From CAYOZN01 sp964408455 (GTDB taxonomy: Bacteria; Planctomycetota; Phycisphaerae; UBA1845; UTPLA1): a stretch of DNA of 64,000 bases. The stretch covers positions 124,001 through 188,000 of the forward strand of contig CAYOZN010000001.1 of NCBI GenBank assembly GCA_964408455.1, given 5' to 3'. The position numbers were made by a program, and so were the translations under genes. Numbering within the stretch: position 1 is the first letter of the stretch; the number at the start of each line of letters is the position of its first letter. This document shows positions 16,793-25,072 of the stretch, piece after piece. The notes under the pieces were generated by a model. The model made no database searches. It was not told the origin of the DNA and worked only from the letters and a program-made list of their open reading frames with translations.

Positions 16793-17800
16793 ATGGCGGC
16801 AAACTCGTTGATCATTGCACAGTCCATGGAGACGTGGGGGCTTTATTTGATGCCCCTTATCGGCTCCGTCATGCTGTCGTACGCGATCTTCAGTCTCGTG
16901 CGCGACTTCCGAAAGCCGGACGTCAAGCGCGTGTCGGACCGCCTGCGCGAGCGCGACGCCGGCCCCAACACGACTGAAGCGGCGGTGAAGGCCTCGATTC
17001 TGCGACAGAAGCGGGAGGCGTCCAGCCTGATCGGCTCCATGCTATCCAAGATGAGCCTGATCCGCGCCCTCCAGCAGATGCTCGACCAGGCCGCCATACC
17101 ATGGCGCGCTTCGACGGTCATCATGAACCTCGTCGGCCTGGGCGCCGTCGGCTTCATCACCAGCTACTTCCTCCAGCTCGGAATCCTCACGTGTGCAGGC
17201 GTCGGCGTGGCACTCGTGTTCATTCCACTGCTGGTCATCTTCATCCGCCGCAAGATGCGGCTCAATAAGTTCATGAACCAGCTTCCGGACGTCTTCGAGC
17301 TCATGAGCCAGGCCCTGCGGGCCGGTCACTCGCTGGCGAACGCGATTCTCCTCATCAGCCAGCAGATGTCGGACCCCGTCGGCACCGAGTTCGCCCGCGT
17401 CTTTCACGAGCAGAACCTCGGCATCAAGATCGAGGACTCCCTCAAGAACATGGCCAAGCGCATCGGCATGATGGACGTAAACTTCTTCGTCACGGCCGTG
17501 CTCATCCAGCGCCAGACCGGCGGCGATCTGGCCGAGGTGCTCGACAACATCAGCGGCGTCATTCGCGATCGCATCAAGCTCTTCGGCATGGTCAAGGCGC
17601 TCACCGCCGAGGGCCGGCTCTCCGGCTGGGTCCTCCTGGCGCTGCCGATCGTGGTGTTCGTGCTCGAAATGGTCGTAAACCCCGATTACGCAAGAAAGCT
17701 GATCGACACCGAAATCGGTCAATACATGCTGATAACCGGCGCCGCCATGCAGCTCATGGGCCTGGCGATGATCCAGAAGATCGTGAACATCAAGGTGTGA
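16793..17800 (+). CDS. tadB: Tad inner-membrane platform protein TadB
   Basis: 335 residues. The N-terminal membrane helix (LYLMPLIGSVMLSYAIFSLV) is followed by a cytoplasmic stretch, two helices around residues 110-145, the type II secretion F domain (FMNQLPDVFELMSQALRAGHSLANAI...RQTGGDLAEVLDNIS) and two C-terminal helices. TadB and TadC are the PilC/GspF-like platform that couples CpaF to pilin insertion. It ends 138 bases before tadC. Confidence 0.93.
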   Translation: MAANSLIIAQSMETWGLYLMPLIGSVMLSYAIFSLVRDFRKPDVKRVSDRLRERDAGPNTTEAAVKASILRQKREASSLIGSMLSKMSLIRALQQMLDQAAIPWRASTVIMNLVGLGAVGFITSYFLQLGILTCAGVGVALVFIPLLVIFIRRKMRLNKFMNQLPDVFELMSQALRAGHSLANAILLISQQMSDPVGTEFARVFHEQNLGIKIEDSLKNMAKRIGMMDVNFFVTAVLIQRQTGGDLAEVLDNISGVIRDRIKLFGMVKALTAEGRLSGWVLLALPIVVFVLEMVVNPDYARKLIDTEIGQYMLITGAAMQLMGLAMIQKIVNIKV

Positions 17801-17938
17801 GAACGAATGTTGAATGACGAATGGAAAATGGCGGTGAAGGGCGGGTTCGCTGCCGGCGAGCCCGGGCTCATCCGGCATTGAACATTCGGCACCAGGCACT
17901 CAGCATTCAGAGTTGTTTCCCGTTGTGGAGCTTCGGCA
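17801..17938 (+). repeat. Spacer with degenerate GAATG/CATTC words between tadB and tadC
   Basis: The spacer contains GAACGAATGTTGAATGACG followed by GAATGG, and later GGCATTGAACATTCGG and CAGCATTCAGAG: short direct and inverted copies of a (T)GAATG word. Such word runs are seen between genes in some planctomycete genomes. No gene is present. Confidence 0.4.
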
Positions 17939-18889
17939 ATGGAACTTTATATCCTTGGCGGACTGGTCTGCGTGGCGGTGGCGATGGTGGTGTATGCCCT
18001 GCTGCCCGATACACAGGATCGCAACGAAATCGTACAGCGCCGCTCGGCCGGCCTCAGCCGCGACGAGGATCCCAAGGTCCTCAGCGAAAAGGCCAAGAAG
18101 GCCACCATGGCCGAAAGCGTCTTCGGCAGGGCGGCACCGCTGCTCTCGCGGCCCGTCATGCCCAAGAACGAGGCCGAGACCACCACGCTGCGCGCGAAGC
18201 TGGCCAGCGCCGGCTTCCGGCGCGAAAACGCCGTACCGCTCTTTCTTGCCAGCAAGACCGTCGGCGCGGTGATCTGCCTCATCATCGGCCTGATAATCGG
18301 CTACCAGCGCGGCCAGGAGATGCTCCAGGTCGTCGGCTCCGGTCTGGTCGGCGCCGCCCTCGGCTTCATGATGCCAAACATCTGGCTCCGCATGTCCATC
18401 AACCGGCGCGTCGAAGCCATCCGAAACGGCCTGCCCGACTCGCTGGACCTCATGGTCATCGCCGTCGAGGCCGGGCTGGGCCTGGATGCGGCGCTGCTCC
18501 GCGTCAGCGACGAAATGCACCTGTCCTATCCGGCCCTGTCCGAGGAATTTCAGATCGCCTGCATCGAAACGCAGATGGGCGTGCCCAGGGGCGACGCCAT
18601 GCAGAAGATGGCCGCGCGCTGCGCCGTCTATGAAATGAAGGCGCTGGTTGCCACCGTCACCCAGGCGGAAAAGCTGGGCACCAGCGTCGCCAAGGCACTG
18701 CGCAACCAGGCCGAGTCGCTGCGGACCAAGCGCCGCCAGCGGGCTGAGGAGCGGGCACAGAAGACCGCGGTCAAGCTGCTCCTGCCGCTGATTCTCTTCA
18801 TCTTCCCGACGATCTTCATCGTGCTGGCCGGCCCGGCCGCCATCCAGCTCATGGATACGTTCAGCACGACCGGACCGCTGAAGAACTGA
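17939..18889 (+). CDS. tadC: Tad inner-membrane platform protein TadC
   Basis: 316 residues: a single N-terminal helix (LYILGGLVCVAVAMVVYALL), a cytoplasmic region, two helices around residues 100-140 (TVGAVICLIIGLIIGYQ, VGSGLVGAALGFMMP), the GspF-type domain (RNGLPDSLDLMVIAVEAGLGLDAAL...GTSVAKALRNQAESL) and a C-terminal helix (LLLPLILFIFPTIFIVLAG). It is a paralogue of TadB and closes the Tad locus. No TadD-type lipoprotein follows; a TPR protein lies at 510-1565 but on the other strand. Confidence 0.93.
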   Translation: MELYILGGLVCVAVAMVVYALLPDTQDRNEIVQRRSAGLSRDEDPKVLSEKAKKATMAESVFGRAAPLLSRPVMPKNEAETTTLRAKLASAGFRRENAVPLFLASKTVGAVICLIIGLIIGYQRGQEMLQVVGSGLVGAALGFMMPNIWLRMSINRRVEAIRNGLPDSLDLMVIAVEAGLGLDAALLRVSDEMHLSYPALSEEFQIACIETQMGVPRGDAMQKMAARCAVYEMKALVATVTQAEKLGTSVAKALRNQAESLRTKRRQRAEERAQKTAVKLLLPLILFIFPTIFIVLAGPAAIQLMDTFSTTGPLKN

Positions 18890-19047
18890 TTATGGCCGGT
18901 GACCTGCAAGGGTCGCCGGTCGTCGAAGCCACACACCCGGGGGCGCTGCCGTGATTCACGTCGCGGCGGCGCCCCTGTTGTTTATACGGGGCTCGGCACG
19001 ATCCGAAGCCCGTTGTCCGCGGCACAGGCCGTTCGTAGAATGCCGCC

Positions 19048-20574
19048 ATGCTTGCACGGCTCCATTCTTTCACGCTTATCGGCATCGAAGCCGTCGCGTG
19101 CGAAATCGAGGTGAACGTCGCGTCGAAGGGTTTCGCAAACACCGCCATCGTCGGCCTGCCCGACACCGCCATCAAGGAGAGCCTCGAGCGAATCCGCACC
19201 GCCATCTACAACTGTGGCTACCAGCCACCGGAGCACCGCACCCTCATCAATCTCGCGCCTGCCGACATCCGCAAGGAGGGCCCTGCGCTCGACCTGCCCA
19301 TCGCCATCGGCATGCTGTTCGCATCCGACGGTGCCATTCCTGAGACGCTGAACCGCTACATGATTGCCGGCGAGCTGGCACTGGACGGCCGCATTCGCCC
19401 CATCCGCGGCGCGCTGTCGATGGCCCTTCTGGCCAAAAGGCTTGGTTTCGCCGGCATCATCATCCCGCGGGATAATGTGGCCGAGGCCGCCGTCGTCGAC
19501 GGGCTGGAGGTCTATCCCGTCGCCTCTTTTACAGAGGCGATGGGCTTTCTCACCGAGCAGCTTCCGGTCGAGCCCGCCGCCATCGATTTGAACAGCGCTT
19601 TCGAATCCGCTTCGCGGTACGACGTCGACTTCGCCGATGTCCGCGGGCAGGAGTATGCCAAGCGCGCCATCACCATCGCTGCCGCCGGCGGCCACAACAT
19701 CCTGATGGTCGGTCCGCCCGGCAGCGGCAAGACGCTGATGGCCAAGTGCCTGCCCACCGTTCTGCCGCCCCTGTCGCTGGCCGAATCGCTTGAGACGACG
19801 CGCATCTGGAGCGCCGCGGGCAAGCTGCCGCCCGGCGCCTCGTTGATGGCGACGCGGCCGGTGCGAACCCCGCATCATTCTGCCAGTGCTGCGGCACTGG
19901 TCGGCGGCGGCACCATTCCGCAGGCCGGCGAAGTGTCGCTCGCCCACCATGGCGTGCTCTTTCTCGACGAATTCCCGGAGTTTCAGCGGCCGATTCTGGA
20001 GACGCTACGCCAGCCGCTCGAAGACGGAAAGGTGACGATCGCCCGCTCGCACAGCGCCGTCTGCTTTCCGGCCGAGTTCATGCTGGTCGCCGCCATGAAC
20101 CCCTGCCCCTGCGGCTACTTCTCCGATCCGCGCCACGCCTGCAAATGCAGCCAGCCGCAGATCGAGCGCTATTTCTCGCGCATCAGCGGCCCGCTGGTCG
20201 ATCGCATCGACATTCACGTGACCGTGCAGGCCGTGCCGTTCGACGATCTCCGGCGTCAGAGGGTTGGCACCGACTCCGCCGCCATGCGGCAGCACGTCGT
20301 TACCGCCCGTCAGGTGCAGCGCGAGCGATTTCGCGATAACGGCAGTGTGCTCAATGCCCGCATGACGCCGCGCCTGGTACGACAGCACTGCGGCCTCAGC
20401 CAGCCGTGCGAGCAGATTTTGAAGCAGGCGATGTCGGAGCTGGGTCTTTCGGCCCGCGCCCACGACAAGGTGTTGCGGCTGTCGCGCACCATCGCCGATC
20501 TGGCCGGGGCCGAACAGATCTCGCCGGAGCATCTTTCCGAGGCCATTCAGTATCGCAAGCTCGACCGCCGCTAG
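19048..20574 (+). CDS. comM: ComM/YifB-family AAA ATPase (Mg-chelatase-like)
   Basis: 508 residues. The N-terminal ChlI-like domain has EIEVNVASKGFANTAIVGLPD and NLAPADIRKEGPALDLPIAIG. The central AAA module has Walker A GPPGSGKTLMAKCLP and Walker B GVLFLDEFPEF, followed by AAMNPCPCGYFSD (sensor 1 plus Cys loop) and the Mg-chelatase C-terminal helices. ComM is a hexameric helicase that promotes branch migration during natural transformation, but the family is widespread and the role in this organism is inferred. It stands alone downstream of the Tad locus. Tad pili can take part in DNA uptake in some bacteria, so the adjacency may be meaningful or chance. Confidence 0.93.
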   Translation: MLARLHSFTLIGIEAVACEIEVNVASKGFANTAIVGLPDTAIKESLERIRTAIYNCGYQPPEHRTLINLAPADIRKEGPALDLPIAIGMLFASDGAIPETLNRYMIAGELALDGRIRPIRGALSMALLAKRLGFAGIIIPRDNVAEAAVVDGLEVYPVASFTEAMGFLTEQLPVEPAAIDLNSAFESASRYDVDFADVRGQEYAKRAITIAAAGGHNILMVGPPGSGKTLMAKCLPTVLPPLSLAESLETTRIWSAAGKLPPGASLMATRPVRTPHHSASAAALVGGGTIPQAGEVSLAHHGVLFLDEFPEFQRPILETLRQPLEDGKVTIARSHSAVCFPAEFMLVAAMNPCPCGYFSDPRHACKCSQPQIERYFSRISGPLVDRIDIHVTVQAVPFDDLRRQRVGTDSAAMRQHVVTARQVQRERFRDNGSVLNARMTPRLVRQHCGLSQPCEQILKQAMSELGLSARAHDKVLRLSRTIADLAGAEQISPEHLSEAIQYRKLDRR

Positions 20575-20629
20575 CCAGGAGGACCGCTCTCCGGACGCAG
20601 TCGCCGAGCTCCGTCACACTTGCCCCAGA

Positions 20630-20722
20630 TCATTCCAGCATCTGGTCGACGAACGCGCCGATGTCCCTGCCGTTTACGGCGCCATCGCAGTTACGCTCGC
20701 AGCGAAAAACGTGCTCGACCAT
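20630..20722 (-). pseudogene. Dockerin-like tail fragment
   Basis: The frame ends with FRCERNCDGAVNGRDIGAFV plus DQMLE. CDGxVNGxDIxxFV is the calcium-binding half of a type I dockerin-like repeat, common at the C-terminus of planctomycete secreted proteins. The frame can begin at an ATG at 20722 or, overlapping the STAS gene, at 20875; a stop at 20885-20887 excludes a longer protein. Only the tail is present, so this looks like the remnant of a larger secreted protein. Alternatively it is a tiny gene or coincidence. Confidence 0.35.
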
Positions 20723-20792
20723 CTGATCGATGCCCAGCAGCACGTTGCGAAACAGGCGGTGCAGAATATTGCACACCTGCGTGCGTCGACGC

Positions 20793-21386
20793 TCAGGATT
20801 CGCCGCCGTTGGCCTGCGGTCGCCGACGCTTGAAACCCTCGACCACGCGGCCAAACTCGGCCTCATTTCGCCCATCCGCGTCGATCAGTTCCTGGTGCGA
20901 CTCAACGATGACATCGGCCGCAGCCGCCGGTCTGGGCTGGTCCTGCACGAGCGGCGACCACGTCGTGCGATTGAGCGGCATTTCGTTGCCGAATCGGAAA
21001 AAGCCCTGGATGTGCATCCCGCGGATCGTGTCGAGTATCTTCCCCGGAACCCCGACCAGGTGCACCGCGCAGCCGCGCTTCGTCGATTGCCGCGCGAACA
21101 TCAACAGCAGGCCGGCGAAGGTGCTGTCAATGAACGTGGCCTGCGAGAGGTCGACAAACAGATCGCCGCCCACACCCGCCACCAGCTCCTGAAGCGTGTT
21201 CTTCATGGCCGGGCACGCGCTCATCGAACCCGTGCCGACCACGCGAACCCCGATGCGCCGCTCGTCCGGCTCGACCGCATATTGTATTTCGCAGGTGCCC
21301 GGCATGTTCAACGATGTCCCGTTTGCGCCGCGAACGCCCGGCGGTGTGCCGGGCGCGGATGTGGGCGCCGTGCTGCCGCGTCCCAT
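20793..21386 (-). CDS. STAS-domain protein (anti-sigma-factor antagonist type)
   Basis: 197 residues from the ATG at 21386, which has GGAGG 9 bases upstream. The STAS core runs from about residue 33 to 130: IQYAVEPDERRIGVRVVGTG, then DLFVDLSQATFIDSTFAGLL with the conserved Ser-Thr pair that is phosphorylated in SpoIIAA-type antagonists, and KRGCAVHLVGVPGKILDTI. The C-terminal 50 residues are charged and unrelated. Such proteins release sigma factors or scaffold stressosome-like complexes. No kinase or anti-sigma gene is next to it. It is divergent from phoH with 61 bases between starts. Confidence 0.85.
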   Translation of the reverse strand: MGRGSTAPTSAPGTPPGVRGANGTSLNMPGTCEIQYAVEPDERRIGVRVVGTGSMSACPAMKNTLQELVAGVGGDLFVDLSQATFIDSTFAGLLLMFARQSTKRGCAVHLVGVPGKILDTIRGMHIQGFFRFGNEMPLNRTTWSPLVQDQPRPAAAADVIVESHQELIDADGRNEAEFGRVVEGFKRRRPQANGGES

Positions 21387-21410
21387 GCCCAGCAGCCTCC
21401 GCCGACGCGG

Positions 21411-21438
21411 TTGTTCGCCCCCGCGCCACCGATATACT
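21411..21438 (+). promoter_or_regulatory. Predicted sigma70 promoter of phoH (leaderless)
   Basis: -35 TTGTTC (21411-21416), 16-base spacer, -10 TATACT (21433-21438). The expected transcription start falls at about 21445-21448, that is at the phoH ATG, and no Shine-Dalgarno sequence lies upstream. Confidence 0.5.
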
Positions 21439-21447
21439 GCCGGGCCT

Positions 21448-22752
21448 ATGCGTAAAAACTACCTCCTGGATGCCAACATTCTACTGCATGATCCCGCATC
21501 CATCTTCAATTTTTCGGACAACACCGTCATTATTCCGGTCGCTGTGATCGAGGAAATCGATCGCTTCAAGCGGGAAATGACTGCCCGCGGCTATAACGCA
21601 CGAACGGTGTCGCGAAACCTCGATGGCTTGCGGGGGACCGGTAACCTCATCAAGGGCGTGCAGTTGCCGCGGGGAGGCACACTCAAGGTCCATTGCGAGG
21701 CCCATCGCGCCCTTGAGGCGGGCGCCGTCAGCGGTGATCTGGAACTGCTCCAGATTGCCCTGCGCATCCAGCAGGCCGAGCCCGAAACGCCCTGCGTCAT
21801 CGTCACCAAGGACCTGAATCTCCGCATCCGGGCCGATCTGCTCGGTCTCACCGCCGAGGACTACGAGACCGATCAGGTCAGGCTCTCCGACATCGAGATC
21901 AGCGACCTGGAAGTGGAGATCGCGCCCGACCTGCTTGAGACGTTCAAGGCCGAGGGCGCCATTCCGCTCTCGAATGGCGCCGACTATCACCCCAACGAGT
22001 ACGCCATGCTGTACAGCGGCGGGAACCGGCGTAATTCGGCGCTTGCCCGCATTGATGCCGCTCGCGAGCGCTTCGTGGCCCTGCTGACGCCGCCACGTGG
22101 CGTTTGTGGCGTCAAGCCGCGAAATAAGGAGCAGTGTTACGCGATCGATGCCCTGCTGACGCAGGAGATCCAGCTCGTCACGCTGATGGGCAAGGCCGGC
22201 ACCGGCAAGACGCTGCTGGCCATGGCAGCTGCCCTACACGCCGCGCTCGAGCAGAAGCACTATCGCGGCGTGCTGATCGCCCGGCCCATTGTCCCGGTTG
22301 GCCGGGACATGGGTTACCTTCCCGGCCAGATCGCAGAAAAGCTCGAACCGTGGATGAAGCCCATCGCAGACACCGTAGACTACCTGCTGGACAACGCCGG
22401 CCCCATCCGCGGCCAGAAGGACTCCGCCTCGCTGCTCTCGTCGGGTCTGATCGAGATTCAGCCGCTCACCTACATCCGTGGTCGCAGCATCGCCAATCGC
22501 TACGTCGTCATCGACGAGGCCCAGAACCTCACCCCGCTGGAGGTAAAGACCGTCATCACCCGCATCGGACAGGATGCGAAGGTGGTGCTGACGGGCGATC
22601 CGCAGCAGATCGACAATCCGTACGTCGATGGCAACAGCAACGGCTTTACCTATCTCGTGAATCGCTTTCTCAAGCAGCCGATCGCGGCCCACGTCGGCTT
22701 CCGAAAAGGGGAGCGCAGCGCCCTGGCGGAACTTGCGGCCAATCTGCTGTGA
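21448..22752 (+). CDS. phoH: PIN-PhoH ATPase
   Basis: 434 residues from the ATG at 21448 (MRKNYLLDANILLHDP). The N-terminal PIN nuclease domain spans about 1-135, with acidic residues in LLDANILL, VIEEIDRFK and VTKDLNLRIRA. The C-terminal PhoH ATPase domain has Walker A MGKAGTGKTLLAMA (about 247-260), the ARPIVPVGRDMGYLPG motif, Walker B YVVIDEAQNLTP and GDPQQIDNPY. PhoH2-type fusions act as RNA helicase/ribonucleases. The later start is chosen because the PIN strand begins right after it. It is divergently transcribed from the STAS gene. Confidence 0.93.
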   Translation: MRKNYLLDANILLHDPASIFNFSDNTVIIPVAVIEEIDRFKREMTARGYNARTVSRNLDGLRGTGNLIKGVQLPRGGTLKVHCEAHRALEAGAVSGDLELLQIALRIQQAEPETPCVIVTKDLNLRIRADLLGLTAEDYETDQVRLSDIEISDLEVEIAPDLLETFKAEGAIPLSNGADYHPNEYAMLYSGGNRRNSALARIDAARERFVALLTPPRGVCGVKPRNKEQCYAIDALLTQEIQLVTLMGKAGTGKTLLAMAAALHAALEQKHYRGVLIARPIVPVGRDMGYLPGQIAEKLEPWMKPIADTVDYLLDNAGPIRGQKDSASLLSSGLIEIQPLTYIRGRSIANRYVVIDEAQNLTPLEVKTVITRIGQDAKVVLTGDPQQIDNPYVDGNSNGFTYLVNRFLKQPIAAHVGFRKGERSALAELAANLL

Positions 22753-23028
22753 TGGCGCGGTCTACGGAGCCCCGCCTGTGGCCGGGGTCGCGCGAATTCT
22801 TTCGATTCTGCGCGACTTGAACTCCCCCAGGATCGAGCGTTCCCGCCGCGAAATCGTCATATTTCGAAGCTGTTTCTGCTTCAAGCTCGTGTGCATTTCC
22901 TGTGATTCACTTTTTTTGCAACTATTTTGCGCATTCGCGACTCTCACTTTCTCACGCCCGCACCGAGCTTTGTCGACGCGTGACCGCGCGCAAGTTGCAA
23001 CTCACAGCCTGTGACTACCGGATTTCAT
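22753..23028. other. AT-richer gap before the ncRNA promoter
   Basis: 276 bases without a gene. GC content drops visibly around 22850-22960 (runs such as ATTTCGAAGC and CACTTTTTTTGC). No terminator hairpin for phoH is obvious. Confidence 0.5.
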
Positions 23029-23056
23029 TTGCCTGACAAAAAAGTCGTGGTATGTT
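23029..23056 (+). promoter_or_regulatory. Predicted sigma70 promoter of the large ncRNA
   Basis: -35 TTGCCT (23029-23034), 16-base spacer, -10 TATGTT (23051-23056). It lies in an A-rich patch immediately before the structured region, placing the RNA 5' end near 23063. Confidence 0.5.
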
Positions 23057-23062
23057 TCTGAT

Positions 23063-24285
23063 GCGACGCGAAAGTCGCGAGTGTCCGAAGCGCCTCACGC
23101 GATGCGGGACAGCTCCGGTAGAGTCGCTCAGACCATCCCAAGCTCGTCGGTCCAGTCGGCGGCAACGTACGACGCGGCAGGCGGTGAACACATAAACCCG
23201 GATGGTTAAGCGGTTCGAATGCCACGCATTGCACGGCGCAAAAAGCCTATGAAGGCTGCCCTGTCCTTTGTCCGTCGTTTACGGCGGGCTGCCGATGGGG
23301 CCGAGCGGGAATCGATCGATACTCCGAGACGCAGGCGAGCTCGGGCGGCAACGCCCATGCAAGCCAAGCGCGTGGGAGGAGCCGGGGCGAAATCCCCGGC
23401 AAGGTTCTCGCCGGCGTGCCTTGAAGGGCGGAAAACCCAGGGGAGCAACCGGCGACGGACGTATTAAACACACGTCCGACCGCGAGGGACTCCGCCGTGG
23501 GGGTCAAAACCCGGAAACCGCGGCTGCCGCGGGCCGGCCTTTCGAATTCTTTCGATGGGCAGATCGCGGCAGAGAAACGGTACGCGGGTGCAGTCCGGTT
23601 CGAAAGGTCCGGACTACCTCCGGCAGAGGAGAAGGCTCCGAAGGGTAAATCCCACGAGCGCCGCCGGCATGAAACAAGGCCGGCACGGCCCTGCGGGGAG
23701 AAAGACGGCGAGAGGGTAACCAAACCCTGTGGCCGCAACGTAGCGGGTGAGGCAAACCCGCAGTTCAGAGCCGCGACCGAAAGGAAGCGGCGCTGAATAA
23801 GTGGACCCGCAGGTCCTGATGTGCTGTAGGGAAGAAAAGCCCATGAGAGTGGCTGGCCCCGCCTCGCCAAAGCGAGGTTCCGTGTGCCACGGCTGAAAAG
23901 CCGTGCATGCGTGAATGAAACGAGGGCGGGCCGGGCTTCGCCGGGCAATGCCCCAGGCGGAAGGCCGAACTCGAAGAGAGGCGTCGTCGGTCTGTTCTTT
24001 TGAATGTCCGACGGTATCCGCCGCAGGAAGACCGCAAAGCCGGGGCAAAGGGGCCAACGGCAAAGCGGGAGCGTCGAACCAATACCGGCGCTACTCCGGC
24101 GGAGAGAACTCTGAACGAGAAGCCAATTCCGGCAGGGGCCCGCGGGTGCGTGGAGACACGGCCCCGCGAGCGGCGCGGCTGAAACTCTGAAGGGCCGCAC
24201 GGGACAGGCTCCCAACTTTCGCGTCCATTTTGTTTTCGTTGCTCCGCGCCGGCCGTCAGGATGATGGCCGGCGCGGAGTTTTTTT
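23063..24285 (+). ncRNA. Candidate large structured non-coding RNA, about 1.2 kb
   Basis: No frame of either strand through this block resembles a protein; long frames exist only because stop codons are rare at this GC. The plus strand is full of self-complementary segments. Examples: GGGCG-GCAA-CGCCC (23343-23356); GCCGGGG/CCCCGGC (23381-23400); AGTCCGG/CCGGACT (23592-23615); GCCGGC/GCCGGC (23663-23684); AGGGT/ACCCT (23713-23728); GCGGGT/ACCCGC (23743-23761); CCTCGC/GCGAGG (23862-23877); CACGGCT-GAAA-AGCCGTG (23888-23905). GNRA loops and short A-rich linkers recur, as in highly folded RNAs. A promoter precedes it and a terminator hairpin closes it. I do not recognise RNase P, tmRNA, 6S, SRP, group I or group II core motifs. 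It could be one of the ornate large RNA classes (OLE, GOLLD, HEARO, ROOL type) or a new one. Confidence 0.6.
24242..24285 (+). terminator. Rho-independent terminator of the ncRNA
   Basis: A 13-bp perfect stem CTCCGCGCCGGCC (24242-24254) / GGCCGGCGCGGAG (24266-24278) is followed by seven T. There is no protein gene upstream on this strand for more than 1.4 kb. Confidence 0.93.
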
Positions 24286-24619
24286 ACGCGAAATAGGAGC
24301 AGACGTGCCAAAATCAAAAACAGCCTGGAAGCTCCGACGTAGTAGCCGCACGGCCGAAGCTGTTGTCATTTTCAAAGAGTGAATTCATGGAATCGCCGCC
24401 TTCGATCCACGGAGGTGCACTTGGCGGAGAGCTTCACTTGACCGCTACCTTCTCAGACGGGCGGCAGTTTAGAATCGATCACGTATCGGACCTCGTGGCT
24501 TAGGTGTACGCCTGAGCCGGGATCGGTCCGGCAGCTGGAGTGCTGGCGAGCAAAACTTTGCTCCGCATAGGGCGCAGAGTCGAACCGCGTCGCGAATGTC
24601 AGCAAGGAGGTACATGGCG
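24286..24619 (+). other. 334-base gap with one possible tiny ORF
   Basis: Nothing clear apart from the 38-codon frame at 24387-24503 and the strong ribosome site AGGAGG at 24605-24610 of the next gene. Confidence 0.5.
24387..24503 (+). CDS. Possible small protein of 38 residues
   Basis: An ATG at 24387 opens a frame ending LTATFSDGRQFRIDHVSDLV plus A and a stop. The alternating polar/hydrophobic pattern resembles a beta hairpin rather than random high-GC translation, but only a weak purine stretch (AAAGAG) precedes the start. It may be a real small protein, a fragment of an older gene, or chance. Confidence 0.25.
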   Translation: MESPPSIHGGALGGELHLTATFSDGRQFRIDHVSDLVA

Positions 24620-25072
24620 ATGCAGCAAATTCCCGCCTGGGCACGCCGGCGCTTCCCCGAGCTGGATTCCTTCGAAACCGACGCGCAGCGCACTGAAGCC
24701 TGGTTCGCCGCCACCAGCGCGCTCAAGTTCAACTGGCGATACTGGGTCATGCTGCTCGTCCTGCTCTCGGCCTTCGCGGTCGGCACAGTGATGTGCGTAC
24801 AGTCGGTGCTTCCGCGGCTCGATATCGGCAATCCCTTTCTGAAGACAGCGCTGCCGGCTCTCATTGTGTCGTTCTTCAGCATCGTCCTGAGTCTTGCCGC
24901 CGTACTCATCTTTCGCCGCAGCGTGGCCCTCTCGATCCGCCGGCGCCTCCTCGACGCCGGCATCCCCGTCTGCCTCGCCTGCGGATACGACTTGCGCGGC
25001 CAGCATCAGCCGCGTTGCCCGGAGTGTGGTCGGCCGTTTGACGCCTCCATCCTGCCCCATCACCCCCAATAA
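24620..25072 (+). CDS. Two-TM protein with C-terminal zinc ribbon (planctomycete type)
   Basis: 150 residues from the ATG at 24620, which has AGGAGG at a 9-base spacing; the ATG at 24614 would leave only 3. Two membrane helices lie at about residues 42-62 (YWVMLLVLLSAFAVGTVMCV) and 76-98 (LPALIVSFFSIVLSLAAVLI), followed by a basic stretch. At the end, CLACGYDLRGQHQPRCPECG forms a CxxC...CxxC zinc ribbon. The CGYDLRG...CPECG form is abundant in Planctomycetota, mostly in proteins of unknown function. No partner is adjacent. Confidence 0.85.
   Translation: MQQIPAWARRRFPELDSFETDAQRTEAWFAATSALKFNWRYWVMLLVLLSAFAVGTVMCVQSVLPRLDIGNPFLKTALPALIVSFFSIVLSLAAVLIFRRSVALSIRRRLLDAGIPVCLACGYDLRGQHQPRCPECGRPFDASILPHHPQ

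Noticed and set aside
23768..23796. Group II intron domain V-like hairpin (GAGCCGC...GAAA...GCGGCGCT)
   Set aside because: The catalytic AGC triad would not pair correctly, there is no domain VI or intron 3' end after it, and more than 450 bases of structure follow.
23063..24285. RNase P RNA or tmRNA as identity of the large RNA
   Set aside because: The RNase P GAGGAAAGUCC and ACAGAA cores and the tmRNA tRNA-like ends are absent, and the length is three times too great.
23247..24317. A 356-codon minus-strand frame covering the ncRNA region
   Set aside because: Its translation is Pro/Arg/Ser-rich with no domain, it crosses the plus-strand terminator, and it has no ribosome site. The stems explain the sequence better.
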